64,000 nucleotides of DNA from Henckelia pumila (GCF_033568475.1 NW_027331831.1:12772001-12836000); one strand, 5' to 3'. Counted from the first letter of the stretch, positions 11,849 through 24,110 are shown. Notes: generated from the sequence alone by a model not told the origin. Numbers and translations: made by a program.

Positions 11849-14456
11849 ATGGAGAGGAAAGTGTTGATAGTATGCTGTGTTGTAGGGTTTTTGGGCTTGC
11901 TTTCTGCTGCTACCGGCTTTGCTGCGGAGGCCAAGAGGATTAAGGTAAATGTGAATTTGTTTACTAACTATAGCCGAAGATTTTGTTTCTGTAGTTTTCT
12001 TGATTGGATTGTTCTTTTCTTCTTTCTTTTTTTTGTGGGTTTTGTTTGTAGCTTCCTTGCGTCTTTTTTCAGTCTTCTTGCTTGATTTATTTGTTTAATC
12101 TTATCTATTTTAACGATTCGGAAGCTGTCAGTTAGAGGGGGAAACTCTAAATTTAAGGTATAGTTAAAATGAAAAGATCTGTTCAAGAAATGACTGCTTT
12201 TAATGTTGGGTCAATATGTTTGGTTTTACTTGCTTTGTTGGAGGGAGCAGAATTAGCATTTTAATACGATTTCGCTTTGGATTATATTGATTGGTTTTTG
12301 GTTTTATTCTTAGATCTCTTTTGCAGATTAGTTGGTGAATTATGTGTTTTTGGGATGACTATAATTGGTAGAAGTTTTGTAGGTTGGGCATGAACTACTT
12401 GTGAATCATGTCTGGTTAGGCTCTAATGTTGCCTTCTTTCCAAGGGAAAAAAAACTATTATTTTATGAATGAGAGATCCCTTCACAAACTAAGTTTAATT
12501 TAATCATTAGCATAAATTGACATAAAATCAGGCCAAATCATCCTACAGAAATGGATTGTGTCTTTATGGCTTGAGCCCTGCTTTTGTTATCTAAATCTCT
12601 TTTGACCATATCCAGTAAGTTGGGTTGGCGATGAATGGGTAATAATACAGAATTATGTCAACATCATTATGGTTATTCTTCATATGGTGGTTCTTTTGGC
12701 ATTCTTGCACAGTATATAATTGTGCTGGCCAGGAGTATCCATTGTTGCACCTCCCTGGGCTAGGTGAGTACCGTGCATACTTTTTACTTACGTGGGTCAT
12801 GGAGTAATATGTAGTTGAAGCTCGTGTGCTCAAGGAGCCTTGTGATACTAAATATTTTGTTAGTCTTTCTTACTAGGACAGATCCACGGCTACGTTAACC
12901 ATTATATTGTTTTGCCAGCCTTTTTTGCGAGCAGTTTTGGTTTGCGAGGCTGCAACAATGGGCCATATATGTTTTTCTAAAATCTAAATGATTCACTATG
13001 ATATGTTTTACTTTTCTGGAGTCTTTAGAATGCATGGTTCGTAGACTCGCGAATGATTTTAACTAGTCCACGTTTGCAAACAATAAAGTTGAAAACTAGA
13101 GTGGAGTTGGTGTAATTTAGCAAATAGGAGTAACTAGAAATTTGAGTGACGCTCTGCCAATATAGTTGAAGCTCCCCTGTTGTTCCTTTTAAAGTTTTAA
13201 TGCTTTTCCCAATTTTAATTTTCAGTCTATCTTTTCATCATTAATTTGTTCTTGAACTATGAAGTTTTTCTTGAGTGAAATATGTGTAAAAGGCTATAAT
13301 GTTAGACTCCGCCTGTACAACTAGATTTGAAACTAGGTTCAAGATTAACCTTTACCCCAGTTTCTGCATCATAAAACTAAAAAAGTCGAATGATGGAGGT
13401 TTTAATGAATATTAAATATAGTGTATGTTTGATTTCCTTCTATATATCACATAATTCTCCAAATGTGATACATGGGTAGCAAGAACCACAGTGTATTTCT
13501 GTTGTAGTCTGTTTATAGGGTATATTTCGCCTCCGGACCATTTATTACTTGCTAGAGAGGTAGTTGTGTTGACCTCTGTCTTGTGCCCTAAGTTTTTAGT
13601 CGAGTAATCATTTGGTTCCTTGTTCATTATACAGAGTTCTGACGTCAGTTCTTCCCGTGACACTGAATGCATTTATCCAAGAAGTCCTGCTCTTGGTCTT
13701 GGACTAACTGCGGCTGTTTCTCTCATGATCGCTCAAATAATAATCAATGTTGCCACTGGATGCATTTGTTGTAGAAAAGGACCACATCAATCAAACTCTA
13801 ATTGGACTTTAGCACTTGTTTGCTTCGTTGTCTCCTGGTAATAATCAGAATTTTTCCCCCTCTAATTTTATACCTGTGAAATGACTTGCGCTCAAGTGCA
13901 AACTCTTGAAACTTCAACAGAATCTTCATGCTTATTCTAGTTTTCTAGGCTAGCTGTGTAATACCTAAATTCAAAATACTTCTGGGGTTTATATTTTGCA
14001 TATTTGTTACACACGTTGCTGCTTGCTTCCCCTTGAGACTCATCTCATATGGCACGAGGGGCACTACTCTAATGTTGTTTAGTGCAACGTGTTTATGACA
14101 TGAAGTTATGCAGGTTTACGTTTGTAATAGCATTCCTTCTGTTGCTGACGGGTGCAGCACTCAACCAGCAACGCGGTGAACAGAACATGTACTTTGGCAA
14201 CTATTACTGCTATGTTGTCAAACCAGGTGTCTTTGCTGGAGCTGCCGTCTTATCCCTTGCCAGCATCTTTCTTGGAATCGTTTATTACCTTACCTTAACT
14301 TCCGAAAAGAACAGAAGTGGTCCATGGGTCGTTTCTGCACCGCCTGGTCAAGGTGGCATTGCCATGGGACAACCACAGTTTCCTCCGCCCCAACAAAATG
14401 CTCAAGGTCCTGTTTTCGTGCATGAAGATACTTACACGAGACGTCAGTTCGCTTAA
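11849..14456 (+). CDS. DUF1218 family membrane protein, 3 exons
   Basis: Exons are 11,849-11,944, 13,635-13,837 and 14,114-14,456, all with GT/AG borders, giving 213 residues. Intron 1 is 1.69 kb. The protein begins MERKVLIVCCVVGFLGLLSA, a signal-anchor or first membrane segment, followed by the charged EAKRIK. Exon 2 has CIYPRSPALGLGLTAAVSLM, which matches the conserved Y/PRSPAL block of plant DUF1218 proteins, then a second membrane segment ending in a Cys-rich GCICC. A third segment spans the exon 2/3 junction (about residues 85-115) and a fourth follows (FAGAAVLSLASIFLGIVYYL). The cytosolic tail is Pro/Gln-rich. Family members are four-helix membrane proteins of plants, some linked to secondary wall or lignin and to leaf symmetry. 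The role of this member is unknown. The frame is intact and probably functional. Confidence 0.9.
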
Positions 14457-15317
14457 AGACTCTTGTTAATAGGAGTTTAGGTAGAAGGCTTTGTCGACTT
14501 GACCGAACGAAGCACGTATATTGTTGTCTGAACATCGTCATAATCTCTCTTCTTTAAAACCAATGTGTTCCTTATATGAACGACTTGTAAGATAGGTGAT
14601 CAAGAAGATTGTTTTCAGAGAGAAACCGAGATTGTTTTCAGAGAGAAAAATATCAAATATTTCGAGTTTATTTTTGTCATCTGCAAATGAATTAACGGTG
14701 ACAATTCCAGAGGTTCATTAAACTTCAGTTTACGCATAAATTTGAGGGGATAAAAGTGCTCGAAGATCAGTCGATTACAAAGTACAAAAACGGTGAAGTT
14801 GAAAGATTACTTTTGGTACATTCAAATTAATTAATTCATGCGCCGTTTTAACAATACATGTTTCAGTTGGAGGTTTATGTTCTTAATTTGTGGGTTCGAT
14901 CTCGTAAATGTTTTTTCTTAGGCTCTCAATTAAGCACATTGAACAAATACATGTAGGATTTTACTGTATAAAATATGCTTTTTTAGGCAAAATTGGTTAA
15001 AAAGTAAGAAATCATGCAAGTTTAGAATGATATTGGAGAGTCATTCACTTGTGTTCTTGTTTGAAAAATTAAATATCAAAGCTAAAACGTTGTAACATTA
15101 AAAAAATATCAATTTCTCCTATGTTGTTATTTCGCATACGTTTTAAATGATTATTCATGGCAAAAATACTTGCTCTACCAATTTGAACACCCCGTGTTTT
15201 TCATACCAAAACGTATCTATTGAATCTGAGAATTTGCCCATAGGAATGGGTTGAGACAACCATCCATGAGAAAAAATAATTACCAGGAATTTATTTTCAG
15301 ATAACTTGTCATTTTAA
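14457..15317. other. 3' UTR and spacer
   Basis: The first ~120 bases are probably the DUF1218 3' UTR. A short tandem repeat gattgttttcagagagaaa occurs twice at 14,608-14,646. The rest is AT-rich with no supported gene. Confidence 0.4.
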
Positions 15318-15504
15318 GAAGTGTAATAAACAAAACTCCATTATTTGATTACCAAATAGGCAATGATGGCTTTGCCATAATCCACAAACTAATGATCATA
15401 GGAGCTTGAGTTGAAAGAGGAGCAAACCAAGAAGGTTCAAAAAACTCCTATGCAATAACCAAAAAGTTCAAGAGAACCACAAAATCAAAATGCAGAAGCA
15501 ATCC

Positions 15505-15625
15505 CATTCAGCCTTTCGGTTTCATTCCGCAGTCTGTTTGTTCTCTGGAAGCGCTTGCAGAACTGGCCTCATTATCGCCTGTATGATCAGGTGACTAAAC
15601 CAAGTCAAGGCAAGTTTCGATTTCA
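15505..15625 (-). pseudogene. decayed last exon of copy 1
   Basis: This matches the terminal exon of copy 2 (53,810-53,930). Here the acceptor GTAG is GTTG, and the expected frame meets a TAG after ACTTGCCTTGACTTGGTT. The reading frame of the previous exon therefore ends at TGA (15,671-15,673). The sequence is probably now part of the 3' UTR. Confidence 0.6.
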
Positions 15626-15670
15626 AATCAACATCACAATAAGAAATAATGAATAATAACACGGTTGTGA

Positions 15671-17979
15671 TCACACCTTATTGCCATTTTCATCTTTGCT
15701 CGATTTATTTGTGACCTGTAGTTTCTCCATGTTTTTGTCAACATTCTCAGCAACTTCTTTAGCTATTTTTACTCCGTCCTTTGTAAGAACCAGTTTACTA
15801 CCACAACTGCAAATGTTCTCTTTGGCAGCCGAAATATCAGCAATCTTTTTCGCTTTAGCATTTGCCTTGCTCGCAGATTTCTTGGTTAGTGTCAAAGATT
15901 TTCCCACCGGCTCTTCTTCACTGGCTTGTTTCCCTCCGTTGGGGTTCGGGTTCGTTTCATTTTCTTCTCCTACCTCATCTTGCTTCACATGATCTGCAAA
16001 TTCTTCAGACATGAAATAGCTTGTATGACGACCATGTGAAATTGAATCAATCAATTGCAAAATTATAAATATATATTAGAGTCCCAAAGAAAAAAAACTA
16101 AATAAATCCACTGGAAACTTGTAATACTCCAAAAAGCACATGCTAAAACATTAGATGACTAAATTCTCATCACAGGCATTGATCTTACCGAGGCTTTCAA
16201 GTGAGATATTCTTGACACCATAATCAATAGTATCTTTGAGATCAACTTCATCTGCATCTTTATGGGTAGTAGTCAATTCTGTTGTATTCTCAAAAGTAGA
16301 AATATCAGGTGACCCTTCTTATAAATTATATGGAAAGAAACACCATTAGACACTGTAGTGGCATTTTAGCTAATAAAATACTAGGAATTGGCATACCATC
16401 GCCATCTTCAAAGTCATTGCTGCTCTCATTCAGTGTCATTGAGACATTTCCACCATTAGAAAGTTCTGTTTCATCGGCTCTCTCTCCATTCAGCTCTGAT
16501 TCTGTCTCATAAAGGAGACTTGATTGTTCAACTCCAGCATCAACACACAGCTCCATCTCAGGGTTAGGTTCATCAATTTCAGAATGCTGGCCCAATATCT
16601 CTTCCACATTGCTTTCTGGTTTGCTTTCATCATTTTCATCTGGTATATCTTGTTTTCGACCTGAAGAAACTTCTGTACCATCCATTTTCTTAAAATTCTC
16701 ATCCAAGGATGTTTCTACTTCAACATTAAACATTACATTATTGTCAGTTGTCACTAAACTCGAGGAACTAATTCAGTACTTAATAAAAAGAAAAGGAGAA
16801 TTTGAAAAACCCGAAAGAACAAAAAATACCAGTAATTTCTGGCCCTTCAGGCTCACCATCTGACATCTCTTTCACGTTCATCTCCACGTTTTCACCTTCT
16901 TCTTTCATAAACAAATCACTCCTCAAAATCTCAGGCTTATCATTCTTCACCCCACTCCTTATCTCCACATTCTTCTCTGCCAACCTTGCTGATCGACGAG
17001 TGCTATAAACTAGCCTAACCTCACTCGCCTTCTTTAATCCCATTCTCCGACTAGTAACTTCCAATGCTACTGGAGTCAATGGAACAACCTTCTTTTCGTC
17101 CTCCTCAGCACATTCCTTTAACTGCGACTCCATTTTCTTACAAGCTGAGGCAAATGGAACCCTCCTCCTCGAATGTTGGGCCACCACTGCTGGAGTTTCG
17201 GTTGCATCCGCTCTTGATTCCTCCTTGTTTTTGGCCTGGGTTTTTCTAGCTGTTCCCCGTGTCCTAGTCATTGGTCCCAAAGTTTGGGGCTCTTCTTTTG
17301 CAATAGTTATCTGACGTGTAGTCCTTCCACCAGTTGGAGGAACATATGGAGAAGTTACCTCTGATTTCGCAGGGGATTCAATTGATGATTCCGCTGATTC
17401 CGATTCCTTGGGTTGTGAGATGATCTCCTCAATCCCTTCAACCTTCAACCAATTGTACACCGACATTTTCAGAAAACGAATTTAATCCAAGAATAAACAG
17501 CTAGAACGTGAAATAAACTGGATCGACAATGACCATTTTTAGTGAACCACACAGTGATCGACAAAATCTCAACTGTCTTTAACAGATATGCATTTGTTCA
17601 TTGAAATGATAAACGCGAACTAACTCAGCAATCAAATCAAAATTCACTATAGTTTTTAACTTCTAATCATCAACAGATAATACTCAGTGACCTTTCATAT
17701 TCTCCCTAGAAATGATCAGATGCCCCAAATTCAATGATTTTAATTTCATTTCAACAACAATTACTAATGATTACATGAGAATAACCAACGAACACAGATG
17801 GAATCTTCGATCTTACATCCAACAACATACAAGGGAAAAAAAACAGATCAAAGATTTGATGTTACAATCTCAAGAGATTTGAGAGCGTCAGCCATAGCGA
17901 TATTGGTGATGTTGGCAGGAATGTTATTCCTCTTGCACAGAGATTGCAACTCCCTCCTCGCAAGAGTCTGAAATTCCAT
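15671..17979 (-). CDS. acidic plant-specific protein with SAP-like N-terminus, copy 1
   Basis: Exons inferred on the minus strand are 17,866-17,979, 16,830-17,442, 16,397-16,717, 16,189-16,317 and 15,671-16,002, giving 502 residues. Exon 1 encodes MEFQTLARRELQSLCKRNNI followed by PANITN and MADALKSL, resembling a SAP-type helix-turn-helix that in other proteins binds DNA or chromatin. Exon 2 holds basic/Pro segments (YVPPTGGRTTRQ, MTRTRGTARK, SRRRVP) and TRRSARLAEK. Exons 3-5 are Glu/Asp/Ser-rich, ending with KKSASK and SKLVL blocks. Compared with its paralogue at 53,810-56,991 it keeps one extra exon (16,189-16,317). It lacks a ~0.6-kb segment between exons, lost a splice acceptor before exon 3, and ends early (see findings). 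I do not know the function. Composition and SAP-like start suggest a nuclear, chromatin-associated role. Confidence 0.75.
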
Positions 17980-18055
17980 TGCTTGTAAATGAAAAAATGA
18001 TCGGTTGAATTTTTTGATGAGCGGCAAAAATGAAGTGTCCTCACAATTCACACAC

Positions 18056-18071
18056 TATATATATATATATA
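18056..18071 (-). promoter_or_regulatory. (TA)8 tract at the TATA-box position of copy 1
   Basis: It lies about 80 bases upstream of the copy 1 start codon. The aligned place in copy 2 (57,081-57,094) reads GGCTATAAATACGA on the minus strand, a canonical TATA box. In copy 1 the box has become a dinucleotide repeat, which still contains TATATA. Confidence 0.65.
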
Positions 18072-18159
18072 GCCTGCGCTGGGGAAGAAGATCCTAGGAG
18101 ATATTTGCCGTTGGAGCTCGGATTTCAAATTTAAATATTTTCCTTTTTTCTAGACTAGA

Positions 18160-18235
18160 ATTTTAATGGGCCGGGTAATATAGTAATATTGCAGCTGGCC
18201 CAAATATTTCTAAATTAAATTGGGCCCAATAATCT
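18160..18235. promoter_or_regulatory. TGGGCC (site II-like) cluster, copy 1 promoter
   Basis: Motifs atgggccggg, ctggcccaa and ttgggcccaa occur within 75 bases and are shared with copy 2 at 57,155-57,205. TGGGCC motifs are bound by TCP factors and are common in promoters of plant genes active in dividing cells. The role here is inference. Confidence 0.5.
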
Positions 18236-18247
18236 ACAAAATTGTTA

Positions 18248-18546
18248 GGGAAAATAAGTTTTTTTGTCCAATTACTTTACCCCTTTGGGTTTTGGTTCAT
18301 TAACTTTTTCGATGTGAGTTTTGGTACACTAACTTTGCATTTTCAATGTTTTTTGGTTCAACTGCATACGTGTCAGCTTTTGATTGGTTCACGTCATCAT
18401 TTTGAACCAATCAAAAGTTGACACGTATGCAGTTGGACCAAAAAACACTGAAAATGCAAAGTTAGTGTACCAAAACTCACGTCGAAAAAATTAATGAACC
18501 AAAACCCAAAGGGGTAAAGTTACTAGACCAAAAAAATTATTTTCCC
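18248..18546. mobile_element. Mutator-type palindromic MITE in copy 1 promoter
   Basis: The termini are GGGAAAATAA and its exact complement TTATTTTCCC. The 9-bp target duplication is aaattgtta (18,239-18,247 and 18,547-18,555). The paralogous site in copy 2 reads ctacaaaattgttctcg without the insert, which gives an empty-site proof. The whole 299 bp folds back on itself. Confidence 0.93.
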
Positions 18547-20184
18547 AAATTGTTATGGTGAGTTAAATAAACTTGAACTAGATTGATCTAATTCAATCTA
18601 AAAATATTCTCAACGTAACCGGATTATATTTGCAAAATATTATTCATAAAAATTTCTGTTAGCTTGGAGAAATCCGTAACAATTCTCCGCAAATTTCTAT
18701 TTTTTTTAGTTCAATATTTCCGATTACGCAGTTGAAACATTTTATTTCCTCGGTTTTAAAATATTGATTTCAATTCTTAATGACTTAATCTAATTTTTAA
18801 GTCATTGTCGAAATTGTTTCCCTATTTTATTCTGCTAGTCAAATTCCAGTTAAATTGCATCCAAAACCAAGAAAATTAGAATTGACGGCTGAATAAAGAC
18901 TTGCAACGTATATTGCAATGCACGAGGCTAAGTAAATAGACGGAGTTGTTTACTTAATTTTCATTTTCACCGGTTTCCATTTGAGTTATCTCCTCTCATA
19001 TCCTAGGATCCTTTTTTTCTAAAACAAATCCAGGAATTTGAATTTTGCAAAGCCACTCCCAGTATCTTGTAATATAAATTCAATTACCACGTTCTTTGAG
19101 CTGGCAAACCCAGCAGAAAATGAAGGAATTTTCTTTCTTTTCTTTTTTTTTTTTTTGAAATAAAAATAAAGGAATTTTCACTCATTCATACAAATGGACT
19201 TTGCATCCAACTTTGTCCATTCGTTTCTATCACACAAAATCTTTAGATTTCAAAACTATGCGTAAATCTTGTCTATTTTAAATTTTTTTAAAAAAACATT
19301 TGTGATTTATTTGGTTGTAAGGCTCTGAAAATATTAAGTTATGAATTACGAAATTTGAGATTTAAATTCCGAATATTGAAAAATATCAATTGGATAATTT
19401 ATGAAAATTAGAGATTTAATTTTCGAGTTGAGAATATTTAATTTGAGAATTTACGGATTTTGAGATTTAAATTTCGGGATTCTTAAATTAAAAGATTAAA
19501 TATTTGAATTGAATATTTTGGAATTTAAAATTTAAATTCCGAGTTTCGTGAATTAAAGAGGATTTTATGAGAAGGTGAAACTCGAGCAAATACTATTTTG
19601 CAAATATCGAAGTTTCAAGGGCTAGAATGTAATTTATCTTTTTAATTTTAATCAGAATATTTAAATTTTGGAGTTTAGATTTAAATTTTAATATTCTTAA
19701 ATTATTTAGAATTGAAATTGAATTAAAAAGATTGGCCGATGGCTGATTTGCAATTACTGAAAAATTCAGGAACTAAATTGCAAATAGGCTATATCTTTTT
19801 TACTCTCTTTTCCACCACATTCACGTGAGTTAGCAGCAGCAAAGCAAGAGATTTCAGAAACCCCATTCACGCCTTGTTCAAGCTTTTCAAACTCCGATTT
19901 TTCGACGTCCGTCTGTCAGAATTCAGATTTGAACATATATTCGCGATCACCTCTTCGAGAGCTTCGTTTTGGTGTAAGTTTTCTTAAGTTTTATAATATT
20001 TTGAATTTTGATGTGAAGATGGGATTCAAGTATTATAGGTTATATATGTTCTTGAGCTACTGTTGATTATGTATTCGAATACGGATCGGAAAAAGAACAT
20101 CGGTTAGATTTATTATGAATTTTAAAGAGTTTTCGAAAATCCTAATTTTTGAATTGTTGATTTTGGATGTGTATGATGTGAATT

Positions 20185-20408
20185 TAGAACTGGGAAACCG
20201 AACCAAAATACCGACTTTTCGGGATACCGTACCGAAATTTTTTCGATATATATACATTTTTTTTGGTATATCGAATTTTTTTTCGGTATCTATATGGTAT
20301 TAGTATGGATTATTTTCATACCAAAATTTCAAAATTTCGATATCGGTATCGTTATGAATTTTTTTCATACCAATATTTTTTATACGGTATACCGAAAACC
20401 CACCCCTA
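20185..20408. mobile_element. small hAT-like MITE in the 5' LTR of A
   Basis: It is present only in the 5' LTR; the 3' LTR has the empty site tgtatgatgtgatatgag. The ends are TAGAACTGGG and, on the complement, TAGGGGTGGG. The flank gatgtgaa/gatgtgat is an imperfect 8-bp duplication. The interior is full of ggtataccg/cggtatcg-type repeats. Confidence 0.75.
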
Positions 20409-21480
20409 GATGTGATATGAGATAGATATGAATTGGATATAAATTTATTTGAATGATAGAGTTGATCGAAATGAGTTACGGTTGCCGAATTTTAACCGTT
20501 ATGCCGTCGAGTCAAGAATTGGCAAGTGTTTGAGTCTAGATTGATTGAGCTGGATATTGCTTGAGTTCTTGCTGATATTCTTGGATATATATGTTGTGTT
20601 TTCAGATTGAAAACAGGGGATTTCAAGTTAAGAAGACCAACTTCGAAACCGATTGACGAAAGAATAAGGGTTGTGACTTGTTAGCCTTAAAGATTGAGAA
20701 GAGTGTAAACAGATTTTGATTGAGGAGTTTGTTGTGTTGATTGTACAGATTTGGAGCATCTCAACCACGACTGAACGATTAAAAATTATAAGACGACATC
20801 GAGAGTCAGGGGTTTGAAACTCAAGAATGAAACTTCTTGAGTTGTCCCGATAAACTACATACTTGTTACTCTTTATTTTTGATTTAGAATTTGATGTTGT
20901 CAATCCATCTCAGGTAATGGATCTTTATTTGAGTTATATATGATATGAAAAAAATTGAATTGATTCTTTTACCAAGGTCAGAGATGATCTTATTTTCGAG
21001 TCAGATGTGACTATGATAGATGGATATCCATGTCAAGATCGTATAAGAATATTGATGGCAGTGATTTATTATGAATCAATTCTTCTTTAAAGCGCGCTAT
21101 ATAAATCTATTGATTTGAAGTATTGATTCGAAGCTTTGATTCGAAGTATTTAGAATTGAATTGATATGAACTGTTATGTATATGTCTTTTATATTGGGAA
21201 TTATATTCTCACAGGATATTTTTGGATGTTGTCTTGTTTTGTATGTGTGCATGGCAACAGGTAGGGCAGGAGCTGACCAGAACTGATATGGGTAGCTCGA
21301 GAGAGAGACTTAGACGTGGAACTTGGGTTGTTGTAGCAGAATCATTGTACTTTTGATATTGACAAACATGTTAGAAAACAATGTTGTATTGAGATTAAAG
21401 TACATGTTGAATCTTAGGTAGTCTAGCTTTTTTTGATATCTTTTGGACTACTTGATGTTGTAGAGATGCTTGTTATGATG

Positions 21481-23757
21481 TGTGAGGTCTCGGGTTGCTA
21501 ACTCATGCTTAGGGCAATTAATAAATAAACATAATTAATGAGTCATGGATCAGAAGTAATCAAAAACAAATTATTATTTTTATTCAATGAGGGGTGCGCT
21601 CGAGCGGTCAAAAAGCATCGCTCGAGCGCTCCCTCAAATTTCCAAAATAGAACCCTGAGCACGAGGCTGCGCTCGGACTGCAATAAAATGCAGCTCGGGC
21701 ACTGCTCTGTGCAGAAACAGCTCTGTTTTATGCCATGTCTTTTCTGATCCTCCAAACTCCTCTATTCCATGTTATTCAAATTCAAAACATGTATTGACAT
21801 ACAAATCAAGTTCCAAACATGTTTACAAGTACTTCCTACATCCATATAATAGTTTACAATTCATCAAAAGAGTAAGCTAAACAAGGAATTCAACATGCTT
21901 GATAAGTTTCTAAATTTCATCGTTTCTGCTACAAGCCCGAGTCCGCACTTTTCTCTCTCGATCATCTTCTCTCAGGGTTGTATTGGACTCAATCCAGCCC
22001 TTCCTATTGTAATGCACACATACAAACAAAACAATAGCCAGATAACTACGGTGAGAATAGGATTATCAGTATAAAAGACATATACATGCAAGATCACATA
22101 TATCAATTTCAAGATATAAAGAGATAACTTGCATAATTCGTAAACTAACTTCGTTTGTTGAGATTTAAAGCCGTTCTAGGCCTCAATATTTGTGCACAAT
22201 CTTGGCTTTGAGATTTAAAGCCTCTCAAGGTACTCAAGAGTCGTATCTAATCTTGGATAAAGGTTTTAAAGCTGCTCAAGGCCTCAAGATTCACATCTGA
22301 ACCTTGGATGGATCCATATTTGATAGTTCATCTCCGATACGACATCAATATAACATCAATTATAATTTAAAGATTCACTACCTGTGATGGATCAACAATT
22401 CAAATTCGAAAGCAATAACATACAAACAACACGTATGTGATTTTTGTCGGGATAACTCAAGAATCACCGTTCTTGAGTTTCATAACCCTTTTCAATCGAT
22501 GTCCATTATACCTGTTTATCTCGATTCGTAAAGCACTCCAACTCTGGATACTCTATCAAATCTTCTCGTATCATAATCTCTTCAATTCATCCTTCAAGCT
22601 TCAAAGAATTAACTTCAAAACTTGTTCAATTCTATCACGGTTTGATTTCTGAATTCTCGAGCTCGATGGCCTTCACTTCTAATCTGAAATATAGTGTTCA
22701 CAAGCCATTTATATCAGCAAGAACTCATATATAGCACAGTTCAATCAAACTTCTAACAAATTCTTGAACCGGCGGTGTAACGGTACAAATTCGGTAACCG
22801 AAACTCAATCTAACAATTCTATCATTCAACTACAACTCAAAATACATCTTAAATCAGAAAAAACATCATCAACTATCAACATAATCCGAGGCTATACAAT
22901 TCGAATTATATGCTGGAAATCATAAGAGTTGCAAACGATATCCGTTCTTCGATCAGGTTTCGAATAAACAAGATATATAAGCTTAAGAACACTAAGTCAT
23001 GCTTGAATTTTGATTTCTCCCACCATAATTTTGAAACCAGTTGGATCAACAAGATACTCACATCAATCTTTAGCCCTCGTCGCAAGGATTCTGGAACAAA
23101 GCTCGGAATTAAAATCAGTTAGCCGGGTCAAAAGATATCTAATTTGCAAAATGAAGAAGAAAGCTAGAAATCTGAAATGTAGTGAAGGTCTCGACTTTTG
23201 CTGCTGAATTTTGATGAATCATACTTCAATTCCACATATATATGTACAGCACACATGTGTGATTTCCCACTTGAAAAGAAAATTTCACTTTGGCCCCTCA
23301 ACTCTTCATTAAGTGCGATTTAGTTATCGGCCAATCATTTAATTCAATTTTAATCTTAAATAATTTAAGAATATTAAAATTAAATCTAAACTCTAAAAAT
23401 TCTAAAATTAATATTTTTGAATTAAAATTAAAAGAACAATTGCACTTTAGCCCTTGCAACTTCGATATTTGCAAATCAGTCCCTGTTTGAGTTTCATCTT
23501 CTAATTACATCCTCTTTAATTCCCAAAACTCTGAAATTAAATATTAAATCTCATAAATATTCAATTCAATTATTTCAATCTTTTAATTTAAAAATCTCGG
23601 AATTTAAATCTCAATATCCGTAAATTCTCAAATTAAATATTTTTAACTCGAAAATTAAATCTCTAATTTTCATAAATCCTTCAATTAATATTTTCCCAAA
23701 TACAAAATTAAAATCTCTCATTCCATAATTAATAACTTAATATTTCTGGGCCTTACA
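21481..23757 (-). mobile_element. reverse solo LTR of an A-like element inside the 5' LTR of A
   Basis: On the minus strand it begins TGTAAGGCCCAGAAATATT and ends CGAGACCTCACA, homologous to LTR A along its length, including a CG-rich hairpin tract at 21,597-21,690. The length of 2,277 bp matches LTR A. The flanks tgatg and taatg are a 5-bp duplication with one mismatch. No internal region remains, so LTR-LTR recombination has removed it. Confidence 0.85.
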
Positions 23758-24098
23758 TAATGTCTAATATTTAGTTCATGGTTATATGATATTTCTGACT
23801 TGATTTTATGCTTGGACTTGTATATTTTTTATAGCAACATCAAGAGCTTAACTGCAGAGTTTCGAGCAGATGCTGGCTCGCTCGATCGGCAGAGTTGCAC
23901 CGATTGAGCGAGGCCATTTTTGATCAAAACAGTGAGTTGCCATTTTTTGCTCGCTCGATCGGCGATGTTCAGCCGATCGAGCGAGATCTGCTCGGTTTTT
24001 TTAAAAAAAATTAGTTGCTTGAATAATCTTGTATGTTTTATTTAAGCTTCTAATTATTGCCCTAGTTTGAGATTAGCAACCCGAGGCCCCACAACATG

Positions 24099-24110
24099 TG
24101 GTATCAGAGC
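24099..24110 (+). other. primer binding site of element A
   Basis: TGGTATCAGAGC is complementary to the 3' end of initiator Met-tRNA and starts five bases after the 5' LTR. Confidence 0.9.

Larger units (their letters stand above)
15318..19250. repeat. segmental duplication, copy 1
   Basis: This block matches 53,620-57,790 in the same orientation. The match covers the downstream flank (ccattatttgattaccaaataggcaa), all shared exons and introns, the promoter with its TGGGCC motifs, and upstream words such as gtcaaattccagttaaattgca and ggactttgcatc. Copy 1 has an extra Mutator-type MITE and is interrupted soon after its end by retrotransposon A. Divergence is moderate by eye, so the duplication is not very recent. 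Confidence 0.85.
19316..24093 (+). repeat. 5' LTR of element A (interrupted)
   Basis: About 2.27 kb once the insertions at 20,185-20,408 and 21,481-23,757 are removed, matching the 2,272-bp 3' LTR. Confidence 0.92.

Noticed and set aside
12720-12780. Extra exon in DUF1218 intron 1
   Set aside because: The protein joins correctly from exon 1 to the exon at 13,635 and family length is satisfied; no open frame with good splice sites lies in between.
14290-14541. Minus-strand frame antisense to the last DUF1218 exon
   Set aside because: A shadow of a real coding exon; no independent motif.
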